A stretch of 64,000 nt of DNA from Elephas maximus indicus (lineage: Eukaryota; Chordata; Mammalia; Proboscidea; Elephantidae), in the NCBI RefSeq assembly GCF_024166365.1, contig NC_064835.1, forward strand, positions 65,142,607 to 65,206,606, written 5' to 3'. Position numbers and translations under genes: made by a program. Numbering within the stretch: position 1 is the stretch's first letter; the number at the start of each line of letters is the position of its first letter. The notes beneath the pieces are model-generated. The model did not search any database and was not told the DNA's origin. It saw only the letters and a program-made list of their open reading frames with translations. This document shows, piece after piece, positions 33,766 through 46,000 of this stretch.

Positions 33766-35547
33766 ACGTTAAGTAAAAATGTATTACTACTAGGGTTCCC
33801 GTTCATAGATGCATGGGTTTATTCCAAACAAAAAAAAAGTGTTTAAACATGTCTCTGTGATCAGTGGATGGCTGCAGACAAATTCTTTCAGTAATAAATT
33901 GTCTTAGTCTGGCTAGGGTGCCTTCACAAAAAAAAAAAGAAAACTTATTGTGCCATGAAAAAAAACGATTTTTGAGATCAGGGCTAATACTAAAATTCAA
34001 GTGGACATCTTGCCAAATCATTGAAGCTTTGCAATAAGTCTATGAGAATGCTGCCCCACATAAAACAACAGCTTTTAGAAGGATCAAGTGTTTTAAGGAA
34101 GGTCGGGAAGACCTCAAAGATGAACCAAGAGAAGAAGACTGCTCAGAAGGTTATGGTGACTGTTTTTTGAGATTCCAAAGGGATAATCTTTCTCTTTATT
34201 TATTTTCTTATTATTTTACTTTAGATGAAGTTTTACAGAATGAACTGTCTTCTCATTAAACAATTAGTACACATATTGTTTTGTGACATTAGTTATCAAC
34301 GCCATGACATATCTATACTCTCTTCTTCTCAACGTTGGGTTCCCTATTACCAGCTTTCCTGTCCCCTCCTGCCTTTTCGTCTTTTCCCCTGGGTTGGTGT
34401 GCCCCTTTAGTCTTGTTTTGTCTTGTGGGCCTGTCTAATTCTGGCTGAAGGGTGAACCCCAGGAATGACTTCATTAATAAGCTAAAAGGGTGTCCAGCAG
34501 GCCCTACTCTCAGGGTTTCTCCAGTCTCTGTCAGATCAGTAAGTATGGTCTTTATTGTTTTGCTGAGTTAGAATTTTGTTCTACATTTTTCTCCAGCTCT
34601 GTCTGGAGCCCTCTGTTGTGATCCGTATCAGAGTATCGGTGGTGGTAGTTGGGCACCATCTAGCTGTGCTGGACTCAGCGTGGTGGAGGCTGTAATACTT
34701 GTGGTCCATCAGTCATACAGACTAATCTTTCCCTTGTGTCTTTGGTTTTCTTCATTCTCCCTTGCTTCAGATGGGGTGAGACCAGTGGAGTATCTTAGAT
34801 GGCTCAGAAGCGTTTAAGACCCCAGACACTACTCACCAAAGTAGAATGTAGAACATTTTCTTTATAAACTATGTTATGCCAATTGAGCAAGACGTTCCCC
34901 AAGAGCATGGTCCCCACAGTCCACAGCCCAGTAATTTGGTCCCTCAGGGATTTTCAAAGTGGCTATGGAGCGTCCATGACCTTGCCTTGGACAAGTTGTG
35001 TTGGCTTCCCCAGTATTGTGTACTGTCTACTTAAAGGGATAATCTTGAAAGATTTTCTTGAAGACACAGGATGATAACGGAAGCTTATTATAAAGAAGTT
35101 TTAAGAATATTGAAAGCTGCATTGGTGAGAAAAAGGCTGGGAAATTTGCACAGAGGAATTTTTTCCCATCATGACTAAGTACCTGCTTATTCTTTGAGAG
35201 TAGCAAGTGCAGTCCTATGAGAATTTTGTTGGGAAACTTTACCCCATCCACCCTACAGCCCTGATCTTGCCCCTTCAGACTTCTTTTTGTTCCCCAAACT
35301 CAAAGAACATTTAAAAGGAACATGATTTTTGTCCCTCGGGTTGCCAAACCTGCTGTTTTGATGTGGTGTAATTCAAAGAGTACAGAATTCTTTGGGGAAG
35401 GGTTAGAGAGATGGAAACACCACCTTCAGAAGTGTATAAATCTAGAAGGAGTATATGTCAAGAAACAATAGCTTCACATCTTGATATTTTTGTTTAATAA
35501 AGGTTTCTATGATTTTGTAATAATACTTTTTGACTTACCCTTGTATA
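33766..35547 (+). mobile_element. Mariner-type DNA transposon, broken
   Basis: It separates the two LTR halves at a TA. The ends are imperfect inverted repeats: 33766 'tatgacgttaagtaaaaatg' compares with the complement of 'actttttgacttacccttgta' at the right. The interior encodes decayed mariner transposase, with an N-terminal helix-turn-helix stretch at about 33950-34140 and the C-terminal 'PxLAPSDFFLFPKLK' type motif near 35265-35300. It carries a nested L1 at 34191-35032. Stops and frameshifts make it inactive. Confidence 0.72.
34191..35032 (-). mobile_element. 5'-truncated L1 inserted in the mariner
   Basis: Antisense young L1 3' UTR ('ttttactttagatgaagttt', 'agaccccagacactactcac'). It is flanked by the perfect 14-bp duplication AAAGGGATAATCTT at 34177-34190 and 35033-35046. 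Confidence 0.92.
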
Positions 35548-35871
35548 TTCTCTTACAGTTTAGGTGGCTAGAAGTTCGAATTCAGGGGGCCAGCTCTAGA
35601 GGAAGACTTTCTCTCTCTCGGCTCTGGGGGAAGGTCTTTGTCTCCTTTCTGCATCCGTGGGCAAGGTGTTCCCTGGAGATCTCCATGTGTTTTGGCATAA
35701 CAGGTTATAATTCAGCATCAGAAATGATTCATGATATAGTTCTTTGATCAGGACAGCTTCTCAGCCATGCCTGCCTCTCTCTCTTTCTCTCTCTCTCTTA
35801 GACCTTGGCCCTTCAGCCCCTCAGCCTGGCCCCACCTCTGCCTTGCTCTGGCTAGTGTTATAAAGCTCTTC

Positions 35872-36053
35872 AGCTCCATCAATACAGGCCCAGAGGTACC
35901 CCACCATGCCAGTAAGCCTCAGCTGGAAGGCGCTCAGCTCTCTACCTCTGTGGGCCGGTAAGCCTAGCTCCATCAACAAGTGCCTGGAGGCACCCCACTC
36001 CACCAGTAAGCCTCCTGCCCAAAGACGCTCAGCTCTCTCACTCCGTGGGTTGG
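35872..36053 (+). repeat. Tandem duplication inside the LTR, period about 94 bp
   Basis: Two units begin 'agctccatcaa' (35872 and 35966) and share 'ccccac...ccagtaagcctc' and 'cgctcagctctct'. They differ by roughly 20-25%. Confidence 0.7.
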
Positions 36054-36566
36054 CACTGTGTCATCTCCTGCTGGTCCCCTGGTTCTGCTGCTGTGGGTTC
36101 TCTGCCACCGTTTCTCACAATCTTGCACTGTCTTCAGTGTTACAGCTCTCTGTCTCCTGGGTCTAGGAGGTTCTTAGTGCAGGGATCTTGGGCCCAAAAG
36201 ACACAAACTGCTCCCAGTTCTTTTTTCTTGGTGTTGGTGAGGTACCCTGTCTCTGCTTGCTTCTCTCTCCTTTTCTCTCTTGTGAGATAAAAGGTGTGAC
36301 CAAATAAATGTGTGATTTGATTAAGGGTAAGGATACAACGAGTAAGGGTGTGACCTGAGTCACACTCTCTTGCAAAGTGGTGACTCAAGATACACTCCAC
36401 CCTAATCCTGCCTCATTAACATATAGAGGTTAGGATTTACAGCACATCACAAAATGGAGAATGATTACATCAGTTCATAAAATGGAGTCCAACCACACAA
36501 TACTGGAAATCATGTCCTAGCCAAGTTGACACATATTTTTTGGGGACACAATTCATTCCATAACAG

Positions 36567-38907
36567 TACTGTAAAATGTAATAAAATCCATAGTTCTGAT
36601 TGGTTTTCACTCATTAATTTGTTGCCCTGCTAGTAATGTTTACACTGATATATATATATTATATATATATATAATACATATGCATATTTTTTGAAGGTAT
36701 AGCTTCCAAGTTTTTTGGTTAGTCTAGAAAAGGAGCTTTGGTATTTCCCTTGCCTACCTTCATGCATGGAGGTAAAATAAACCCAGGTCTTTGATGGGTC
36801 TCAGGGCTGCTGGTCCCTTTCCTTGTCTTTGATGAGCTTCCTCTTCAAATTCCCTCCACTGCTATTCTAAATCTTCACTCCTCTGAGAAGTTAGTTCTCC
36901 TATGCAACCCTCTTTTAGCTCCAGCAGATCTTTTCCCCCTACTTCATCAAAACAATCAGAAAAGACTAAGGGGAAATAGCCATAGAGAACCCTCCAGGCA
37001 GATTTCTGGGAATGGTGGTGGGATATGAGCTGGCTAGCTAACTGAACCCCCTCCCACCCTTTTGTTTGAAAAGAACAAAATGAATAAAAGTAGCAAACTT
37101 CACACCAGTTGTGCTGAAACTCAGGGTGCCAAGAACCTTGAGAAGTGTCATCTAGAGGCAAAAATTTGGACTCTAGAATGGAAAGAAGATTGTATTCTCC
37201 AACATGGTTCTTCTCACATAGTGTGATAGTGGGGCAAAAGGAAGCCATACAAAATTCTGAAACATTTCCTTGTTATTCCCACCCAACATTTCTACATCAA
37301 ATCTACTACCAAGTCCTTTTAATTTCTGTTCCTAAATATATCTGGAATACCTCCCCCCCCCCCATTTCTCTCCATAGCCATATTTTCTAAAGGGTTGTTC
37401 TTTTTAGTATATAGGAAAGTTGTTCATGTGGATAATTTTTGTTCATATAATCATTGAACTCTCTTACCAATTTGAGTTACTTTTCCAGATGCTTCATTTC
37501 GGTTTCAAAGGTTAAAAAACAAAATCATATAATCTACAAATATTAATAACTTTTTATTCTTCCCTTCAAAAAGGAAAGTTGAAACTTACATAAAGAAAAC
37601 TCACAAATGTTGACTGACAGATAAAAGGAATAGTGGAACACCATGTGCATCTAGATGTAAAGACTATTTTAAGGACATCAAATATTCCTAAATTATTTTA
37701 TAGTTTTACTAAAATTCCATTTAAAATCTCAATAAGACTTTGTTTTTGTAACTTGTCAAAGGCAATCTGAAAGAGCAAGTTAAGAATGGTGGAGAAAACT
37801 TTAATAAAAAATGTTAAAAAGAGAAATTGCCCTATTTTAAGAAGTTTCATAAAGCAATTATTAGTCTGGTAATGTTAAGAAAATGGAAAGCTCACTGAAA
37901 TAGAACAGAGAGGCCCCTAACAACCCAGAATAAAACACTTTGTAAATGTCAAAGGGAACATCAGAAGTGAATGGAGGAGGAAGATATTATTCAACAGAAT
38001 GGTGCTGATATTCTGTGCATTAGCTTGATTTCCTTTGAAGAAGACGATGAATGTTTGTGTGATTCAACTGGGGAAGTGACAAGACCTCAGACAGCAAACT
38101 GGAACTTGGAAATCAGAAAGAGGGAACTGCAGTCTTCCTCTGACTCTTCCTTTCTTGGATTCTGGCCAGTGTTGCTCAGAGTGACAAGTGTCCATTAAGT
38201 AATTGTAAAAGAAAAGAAATTATACAAACCCTTGTATAAACAATTTTAAACAGTTTTCCTTAGCACAAGAATTCTCAGAAACTTTAACATGCCCACAGTT
38301 ACCATGAATCTCCCCAAAAGGCATATAGCATGGAGTATTTACCAAACTTATTTATACTTTTTTAGTCAGAGCACATTTCTAGACTAGTGTCCCATGTAAC
38401 ACACTTTGGGAAGGTTGGGTAGCCATAGCTTGGAGGAAATATTACCCAGGATTCTTGCTTGGAAATAGCAAACTTAACGTCTGCATGAGTGAAGCACAAG
38501 AGAAATGTATTCGGAGGTTAACAATTTGCTATCAGACTCAATGGGAAGGCTTGGAAAATGGGGCAAGACCAAGGAAGGGTAGGTATTAGAGAAGACTCTT
38601 AAGATGTTCCAGAAAGAATCTCAGACATCCTCTGAGACTGTGTGTTATTATATTAACCATGTCTTAGCCTGGATAATGTTTCTGAGACCAAGCTGCCAGG
38701 GAGTTGGAAAGAGGGAATATCTGATCCTCTCTATCTTCTAATAGGAGATGAATTCCTGTCTACCAGTGATTTTGAGACTTACTTGTATTAGGAAGGGTAT
38801 TCATAACCTGAATAGCCAAAAAAGAACAACTCTCTTTATAGTCTAGTATTCATATACACACTTTTTCTCATACTGACACTTCCAGAAACTGACCTAAAAA
38901 AAAAAAA
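36567..38907. other. Intergenic, mostly unique-looking DNA
   Basis: No gene recognised. An alternating AT tract with hairpin potential lies at 36645-36680 and a C-run at 37352-37362. The open frame at 37971-38198 has no recognisable product. Confidence 0.5.
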
Positions 38908-39070
38908 AACAACCAAACCCAGTGCCGTCGAGTCGATTCCGACTTATAGCGACCCTATGGGACAGAGTAGAACTGCCCCACAGTGTTTTTAAGGAGCTCC
39001 TGGCAGATTTGAACTGCTGGCCTTTTGGTTAGCAGCCATAGCACTTAACCACTATGCCACCAGGGTTTCC
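38908..39070 (-). repeat. AfroSINE with target-site duplication
   Basis: A well-preserved antisense copy ('gtgccgtcgagtcgattccg' to 'actatgccaccagggtttcc') with an A-run at 38894-38910. It is flanked by AAACTGACCTA at about 38885 and 39073, a target duplication. Among the youngest SINEs here. Confidence 0.92.
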
Positions 39071-39609
39071 AAAACTGACCTAGTGCAGCTATATCTTATT
39101 CAACTGAAAACATAATCTTTTTCCAATAGTAGACAACCTAATGTGCTTTAAGTTATTTCGCTGAGCTCCAAGTTCAGGATCAATGAGTGACAGGCCTTCC
39201 TACTCTAGTTCTGTCATGATCCAATTTGTATATTCTGAACAGTTTTATCCAGTGGTAAGGGAAAAGAAGAGGAAAGAAAAGTGAAATTAAATAAAAAACG
39301 TGAAAAATACACACAGCACCGCAAGAAGGGAAGTACAGGTAGTGGCTTTAGCCCTTGTTTCCACTATAGTTATGAGGCCATATAACTTCTCTCCATAGCC
39401 ATTTATTCCGTTTTCCTTTTCCCTTTAGTAAACACACCAGCTTTCTGGGCTCTTTACTTGGTAGGAAGAACCACAACTTCATTTCTAATGAATCTTAGTC
39501 TATTGGTCATCTTGCTTGTCAAGAGTTTTAGGAGAATTCCAAATTTTACTGGTTGAACTGGAAGATACCCCAGGTTATCTATCTCTTGACTCCCTGTCAT
39601 AATCCTCCC
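39071..39609. other. Intergenic, no feature recognised
   Basis: No gene or named repeat seen. Confidence 0.45.
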
Positions 39610-40300
39610 TGACTCCTGTATTAGCTGTCTATTACTGTGTAACAAATTACCCCAAAACTCAGTGGCTTTAAATAACAAATATTTATTATATCACAGGTTT
39701 TTTTTTTTTGTTCAGGAATCCAGGTGTGGCTTAGCTGAATGCCTCATAAAGTTGCAGTCTAGCTGTCTGCTCGGGCTGGGCTGTGGTCTCATCTGAAGGC
39801 TTGACTGGGGTGGGTGGGGGCATGTATCCAAGCTCACAAGGGTATGAATACCAGGAGGCAGTGGTTGTTGGGGGCCATCTTAAAGGCTGTCTACCATGCC
39901 TGGCTTGTGTGTTAGTGAATTTTCTTCCCTTGGTAGTCAGGATAAGTCTTCCATTGTGGTGGACATGGGGATACACTTCCCAGATACCTCTTCAAAGAAG
40001 TGCCTGTAGCCCACCTCTTTGGAGGGCCATCAGCAGGTGGCTTCCAGCCATAAAATTCTTCAGGGAGCCCCAGTTATGGAGATCCTTTCACCCAAGGGCA
40101 AGTCCTTCCCAGGGTGGCCATATCAAATGACTTATTGAGTTGGGACTTATCAGGCCTGGCCATTTTAGCCCTCTGTGTTGGACCTGCATTATAGCTCAGC
40201 TTCTCTCTCTGCCCAATCCTGCTTGCTCCTCCTCCCTTCAACAAATGTTCATCTTTCCTAAATATCCTGCCCGACAAACTTCATCTCAGCATCTGCTTTT
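39610..40300. repeat. Mammalian interspersed repeat, class uncertain
   Basis: 'tgtctattactgtgtaacaa' then 'tcaggaatccaggtgtggct' and 'ctgaaggcttgactggggtg' is a familiar mammalian repeat pattern, probably an LTR; the family is not settled. A related stretch appears at 63285-63690. Confidence 0.5.
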
Positions 40301-40339
40301 GAAAAACCCAGTCTGAGATATTGCCAAATCTATGACCAC

Positions 40340-41060
40340 ATTTTATTTTTTATCATAAAAAGTGTTTAACAGTTTTATTGATGTCTAATTTACATACCAT
40401 TAATTCACCCATTTTATGTGTACAGTTCAATGAGTTTTAGTAAATTTATAGAGTTGTACAAATATCACCACAATCCAGTACTGGCATACTTCCATCATCC
40501 CCAAAATTTCCCTCAATCCTGTTTGCAGTCAATTCCCACTCCCACCTCCAGCACTCAGCAACCATTGATGTACTTTCTATCTCTGTAGTTTTGCCTTTTC
40601 TGAACATTTCATATAAATGAAGGAATACAATAGTGTCTGATGCCCGGCTTCTTTCATTTAGCATAATGGTTTTGAGATTCACCTGCATTTGTATTAATAC
40701 TTCACTCCTTTCTATTGCCAAATAGCTTTCTATTTTATGGATGAACTTTTTTTTTTTTTTAACTATTCACTAGTTAATGGATTATCGGATTGTTTCTACC
40801 TTTTGGCTATTATGGGTAGTGTTTTTATGAATATTCACATGCAAGTCTTTGTACACACATATTTCTATTTCTTTTGAGTAGATATCTAGGAGTGCGAACG
40901 CTGCATCATTTGGTAAGCATATGTTTAACTTTATATTAAAAAAATAAAACCTGCCAAACTAGTTTCCAAAGTAGCTCTCTCACTTTGTATTTCCACCAAT
41001 AGTATATGAGGGTTCCAGCCAGTTTCTCCTCATTCTCACCAACCCTTAGTATTGTATGAC
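40340..41060 (-). repeat. Old L1 3' end, antisense
   Basis: Antisense L1M tail 'cagttttattgatgtctaat', with 'ttcatttagcataatggttt' and 'gatatctaggagtgcgaacg' further on. Confidence 0.75.
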
Positions 41061-41289
41061 CACTTATAAAAAGCCTGTTTTCTTGGTGGCATGAGGTGTC
41101 TGAAATAGCCTGAAGGCAGGCTCAGGTTCTAGTAAGTGAAATCATTGTTGTCTTCCCTGGTGGAAATATCCCTCGTCTGGGTACACTAAGTCAGCAGACC
41201 CAGAGTTTCAGAAACAGGAAGTAAAACTCTTGAGGACAGGTCATTACATGTCAATGTGAGAGATACTACCCTATTTTTATTCCTTGGTT
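41061..41289. other. Intergenic, no feature recognised
   Basis: A short gap between the L1 relic and the retroviral relic. It may be a diverged part of the latter. Confidence 0.4.
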
Positions 41290-41900
41290 CCCAAATTCAT
41301 GCATTTATTGGAAAAAAAAACTGTTTAAAAGCATATGCTGCATGCTGCAGAACAGCTCCCCAACATTTCAAGCTGTTTTCTCTCAGCTGGTAGTATAAGT
41401 GACTTTTCAATAGACCAGTCCACTGTTCTGTAAGGCCAGCTAGTTCTGGGTGATGGGGTACACGATAAATCCAGAGAATCCCAAGGACATAATCCCATCG
41501 CCTTTCTTCTTTCACTCTAAAGTGAATTCCTTAGAAAAAGGCTATGCCGTATAGGATGCCATGGCATCCAATAAGTTAATATGGATGATGTCTCTGGCAG
41601 AAGCATGGCAAGCAAGGAGAGCAAATCCAAATCCAAATAAGTTTCTATTGCAATGAGGACAAAACACTGATCTCTCCATGATGGTAGGGTCCAATGCAGT
41701 CAACTTGACATCAGGTGGTTCTTTGATCCACCCAGGGAATGGTAGCATTTTGAGGGCTCAGAGTTAGCTGCGTTGTTGGTAGTTTGGGTACTCGGCAGTG
41801 GCAGCCTTAGAGAGGAGAAGTCTGTGCTGTTGAGCCCATGCGTAGACTTCATACGTGATGCTTTGAACTTGAGCTTATTGAGCAATTACTGAAGAGGCCA
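41290..41900 (-). pseudogene. Endogenous retrovirus pol relic (integrase core), ERV-L-like
   Basis: On the minus strand, decayed frames resemble the retroviral integrase catalytic core. A stretch of the 'HHPE..GL.E' type near 41450 is followed by the 'LK..L' and 'W..VL..A.YA' pattern of the integrase C-terminal half. Upstream, toward 41900, is a 'FVLIAIET'-like strand. Frameshifts and stops are frequent. No gag, env or paired LTR was found beside it. Similarity to ERV-L is from memory. It encodes no functional protein. Confidence 0.65.
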
Positions 41901-42124
41901 GCCAAAGAGGCCACTTCTTATCTACAGAATTATCTGGTTCACTTGATTGTTCGGAACTTCCTCTTCAAAGGAGGCTCTTCAGTGAATATTCACATAAGAC
42001 ACAAATATTTTCACAATCTAGGTCCATTCATTGCCCCATCCTTGCTGGAAAGGGCCCAAGATATTCAACATGCTGCTAGGCAGATGACTGTTCCCCTGCA
42101 GGTGTATGGAAGTAATAACATATA
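41901..42124. other. Intergenic, no feature recognised
   Basis: Possibly more of the retroviral relic, but too diverged to say. Confidence 0.4.
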
Positions 42125-42325
42125 TTGAATACTTACTGTACATTTGTGCTTTACTTGTATTAACTCACTAAATCCCTAACAAAACCCTGTGAAGTAGGTA
42201 CTGTTATCACAGTAATTTTACAATGAGGCAGTTGGCAGTACGGAGAAGGTAAGTAATTTTCCCACGGTTATACGTTGAAAGTGGCCAACCCAGATCTGAT
42301 CCCAGGGGTTCTGGCTCCAGATCCT
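42125..42325 (-). repeat. MIR fragment
   Basis: Antisense MIR: 'tattaactcactaaatccct', 'gtgaagtaggtactgttatc', 'cagatctgatcccaggggtt'. Confidence 0.8.
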
Positions 42326-42344
42326 TTTTTCTTAAACACCATGC

Positions 42345-42625
42345 TGTGCCATCTCTGCGTCTCAGTCTTCTTGACCTTCTTTCTTCCAATGTGCTACACT
42401 CCCTTAGGACCCCAGTCTTGCAGGAAAGCTTTTTCTCTGCCACGAAAGTTTACTCCTACTTTTCTGTCACATCTCAGCTCAAATGTCACATTTCAGGGAA
42501 GCTTTCTTGGATCCCAGCAGACAAAGTCAGCTTGTCCTTTACATACTCTGATTGCTCCATGTACTTTTCCTTCATGTCACTCAACATAGCATGTGATGTA
42601 CTTATTTGTGTTGTATTGCAGGGCC
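42345..42625 (+). repeat. L2 fragment
   Basis: The sense L2 3' phrase 'catctcagctcaaatgtcac' is followed by 'gggaagctttcttggatccc'. Confidence 0.7.
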
Positions 42626-42639
42626 TGGCAAAGAGAAGG

Positions 42640-43155
42640 TGTCCTAGTCATCTAGTGCTGCTATAACGGAAACACCACAAGGGGATGGCTTTAACAAAAA
42701 TAAGCTTACTCTCTCACAGTCTAGTAGTCTACAAGTCCAAATTCAGTTTCAGGGGAAGGCTTTCTGTCTCTGTCAGCTCTGGAGGTAGGCCCTTGTCATC
42801 AATCTTCCCTTGGTCTGGGAGCATCTCAGTGCAGGAACCTCAGCTGTGAAGGATGTACTCTGCTCCCGGCGCTGCTTTCTTAGTGGTATGAGGTTCCCAT
42901 GTCTCTCTGCTCGCTTGTCTCTTTTATATCTCAAAAAAGATTGGCTTAAGACACTACTTAATCTTGTAGACCTCATCAATATAACTTCTGCTAATCCATC
43001 TTATTACATCATAGCTATAATAGGATTTAGAATATTTAGGGAAATCACATCAGAAGACAAAATGGTAGACAACCATAAAATCATACAAGAGAATGATGAC
43101 CTAGCCAAGTTGACAGATATTTTGGGGGAACACAATTCAACCCATGACAGAAGGT
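42640..43155 (-). repeat. MaLR-type LTR, antisense
   Basis: It runs from 'gtcatctagtgctgctataa' to 'ggggaacacaattcaaccca', the same family as 33697-36566 and 50004-50360. Confidence 0.72.
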
Positions 43156-43554
43156 ATGAGGCAAACATATGTTGAATGACTGTCTCTGGTGAGAGGTTCC
43201 TTGTGTATTCTTGATTCTCTGTGAATGTGTTTTGTTCTAGGTGTCTGACTGACAGACTGTGATGACTCTTCAAGGCCCCATGCACACACACTTGCAGCCC
43301 TAGAGCAATTGAACTACGCAGTCTTGAGGTTTATTTTTTGGCTACAAAGTGGTTCGTTCCTTTCTTCCCTTTCTGGTTCAAGATCATTAACTCTGGGTAG
43401 GCTGTGCTGACATTTTCATCCAATATGTCTAGACTGAGCAACTCTGATTATGAGGCACTTGGACATCACTCCAGGTGATGGAGACTCCCCCAAATCATCC
43501 ATCCAACCAGTATGTGGCAAAACCAGGATTCTACCCCAGCTCTCATATCTTTCC
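43156..43554. other. Intergenic, no feature recognised
   Basis: No gene or repeat identified. Confidence 0.45.
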
Positions 43555-43715
43555 ACTGGATCAGTAATTTTCAACCCTGGCTGCACGTAGAACTCATCTG
43601 GGGAGTAATTAAGAATACCGATGCTGGAGATTCACCCTACACTGATCAGATTAGAATCTCTGGGGGTGGGGCACTAGCATTTTTACAGAAGTACCACTAG
43701 GGATGAGAGCCACTG
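43555..43715 (+). repeat. MER5A-like hAT MITE
   Basis: It starts near 'cagtaattttcaaccctggc' and ends 'gatgagagccactg', giving degenerate inverted ends. The middle phrase is 'agaatctctgggggtgggg'. This resembles the MER5A family. Confidence 0.7.
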
Positions 43716-44924
43716 CAATAAGTCCCAGATATGTAGCTCTCATTCTATCTCCACCCGACCCAGGGAAGAAGACTCTGGGCAAGGGCAGTGTGAGCATGTA
43801 ATTCATGCTGGGCTGACCAGTTGAGAATCAGATATATTTTGAGAAACTGATGTATTTACGGGAAATAAAAGCATGTAACCATGTGATCTCTGTACTGTGC
43901 TTTTAAATAAAAGTAATTTGGAAAAATGTCATTATGTTGTCTACCACTCTAAATTACATTTTTTGGAGGGGGATTAAGCTTAATCAAGGACACACTTTAT
44001 TTTTTATTTCCTGCAAGGAGTTCGCAACCTTAATGAGATGGGAAAAGAAACCAAAAGCATAAAATTGTACCCAAGAGAAAAGTTGTCATTACTGACTGAA
44101 AAAGCAAAATGGAAATGTTTGGGAAAAGAAACCTATTTTCAAAATAGAAAAGGAAAGATGGAGGGAACTGTACCGGGAGTTGGTGTATATAGTAGAGTCT
44201 TTAGAAGGTGGGTATATGTTGAGATTCCGGGATTTATTAGCTTAATGATTTTAATTTGCAGAGGAGAAAATGTATTAAAGATATTATTGTGAGATTTTAT
44301 ATTTTCTGATGTTCTGTTCTTTTTTGTAGGTCTGGGTGCAAGTTTGATGGGTAGCCCATGCAGCACAAAAAAAGTCCCCTTAAGACAGAACCTGTACACT
44401 TGATGGATTTTATATAGTCTGGGCACTGGGAACTTGACTGTAATAGCCAAACAGGATTCATATGGTCAAAGACTAAGTGATTATTATAAAAGGAATTTGT
44501 ACATTATACATGGAAGTGAGAGGTTAGCTCTCATAGGAAGGGGACCATATCCAAAGGCAGTGTGGAATATAGATGAATTAATTATAAAATATAAATCACA
44601 GGTTATGATGTCATCTTAAGTTATTCCTTGCTAGGCAATTAGTGCTGCCTCCTGACCAGTGTGGTTAAAGGGGCAGCTTAGATTCTAGGGATTCTCATAT
44701 GGGTATTGCATGACAAGTTTTCCCCATAAAGGCCGAGGCTATACCCATTTTCACCTCTTGTGGTTTTCTCGTTAAAGGCAATAGTTGGCAGTTGTCTACA
44801 GAAGCTCAAGTGTTGTGTGGTCCTGAGTAGAATGGAGGGACTGTGGGAGTGGATGAGGGAGGCTATAATTCTCATCCCACGTTGGGTCTGTGGGCTCTAC
44901 AGCTCTGAGGACTTTTAAATATAT
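43716..44924. other. Intergenic, no feature recognised
   Basis: A/T-rich. Open frames at 44038-44292 and 44434-44619 have no recognisable product; I could not assign this stretch to a repeat. Confidence 0.45.
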
Positions 44925-45723
44925 ATACATATTTTATTTTTTGTTGTTGAAAATATACATAGCAGAACATACACCAATTCAACAATTTCTGCATATACAA
45001 TTTAGTGACATTCTTCAAGTTGTGCAACCCTTCTCATCCTCCTTTTCTGAGTTCCTCCTCCCCCATTAACATAAAATCATTGACCACTAAGCTTCCTATC
45101 TAAATTTTGAGTTGCTGTTGTCAATTTGATTCCATACGGATAGTTCTTTAAAAGAGCTCAGCGCTCAGGGGAGGCATTCTTTACTAATTAAGCTAAACTA
45201 ATTTTTTTTTTTTTTTAATACTTGATTTAAAGAAGACTTCAGGGAACATTTTTGGTTTAGGTTTAGATTTAAAGGTTATCTCAGGGCAATAGTTTCAGGG
45301 TTCATCCAGCCTCAATTCCACGAGAATTTGAAATTCTGTTTTATAGTCCCCCCCTTTGGATCAGGATTCTTCTGTAGAATTTTTGATCAAAATGTTCTAT
45401 AATGGTAGTCAGGCGCCATCCAGTTCTGGTCTCATAGCAAAGGAGGTAGTTTTTCATGGAAGCAATTAACCACATATTCCACTCCCTCCCCCTATTCCTT
45501 ACTCTCCTTCCTCTATTGCTCCAGGAGGATAGAGATCTATTGTTGTGCTTGGATGGCCATTTGTGAGTTTCTAAGACCCCAGGCACTATGCAACAAACTA
45601 GGAGGTAGAGCAGAAGAGATAAACATGTTATTAGCCCAATTAACTGAGATCTCCATGAAACCATGACACTAAATCTCCAAATCAAGAAACCAGATTCCGT
45701 GAGATGTTTGGTTGTACCTAAGC
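44925..45723 (-). repeat. 0.8-kb L1-3'UTR-like retroposon, copy 2
   Basis: Collinear with 24505-25308 over its whole length. It begins 'ttttgttgttgaaaatatac' and ends near 'ttggttgtacctaagcag'. Matching termini in two dispersed copies suggest a defined short element. Confidence 0.65.
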
Positions 45724-46000
45724 AGCCTCTTCGAGCTCTGGGGATTCTTAAAAGTTAACTGGACTATAACTGTTTTACTGAATGAGCTGGATTAGGTAGA
45801 AAACAATTTATTATTTACCATCGTTTCCCCTTCAAACTTGCTTTTCTGAATTGTTCTTCCTTACCACCAGATGATGAAATCCCAGTATAGCTTATGATGT
45901 GTCCTTGTGTGAGTTTTTTTTTTTTTTTTTTTTAATGTCTCTTATGCTTGGGGTTTGTTGAGGTTCTTCATTGAACCTGTGGGTATATAGTTTTCATGAA
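45724..46000. other. Intergenic with a T-run
   Basis: A poly-T run lies at 45917-45934. Nothing else recognised. Confidence 0.4.

Larger units (their letters stand above)
33697..36566 (-). repeat. MaLR-type LTR, antisense, split by a mariner
   Basis: The left piece (33697-33765) begins 'gttagttatttagtgctgtt'. The right piece (35548-36566) resumes 'ctcttacagtttaggtggct' and ends 'gggacacaattcattccata'. Together they make an antisense LTR of about 1.1 kb, long for this group, partly because of an internal tandem duplication at 35872-36053. Confidence 0.68.

Noticed and set aside
35763-35800. CT-rich run as a CRISPR or other ordered array
   Set aside because: It is a simple pyrimidine tract within an LTR. 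No spaced direct repeats of CRISPR type occur anywhere in the window.
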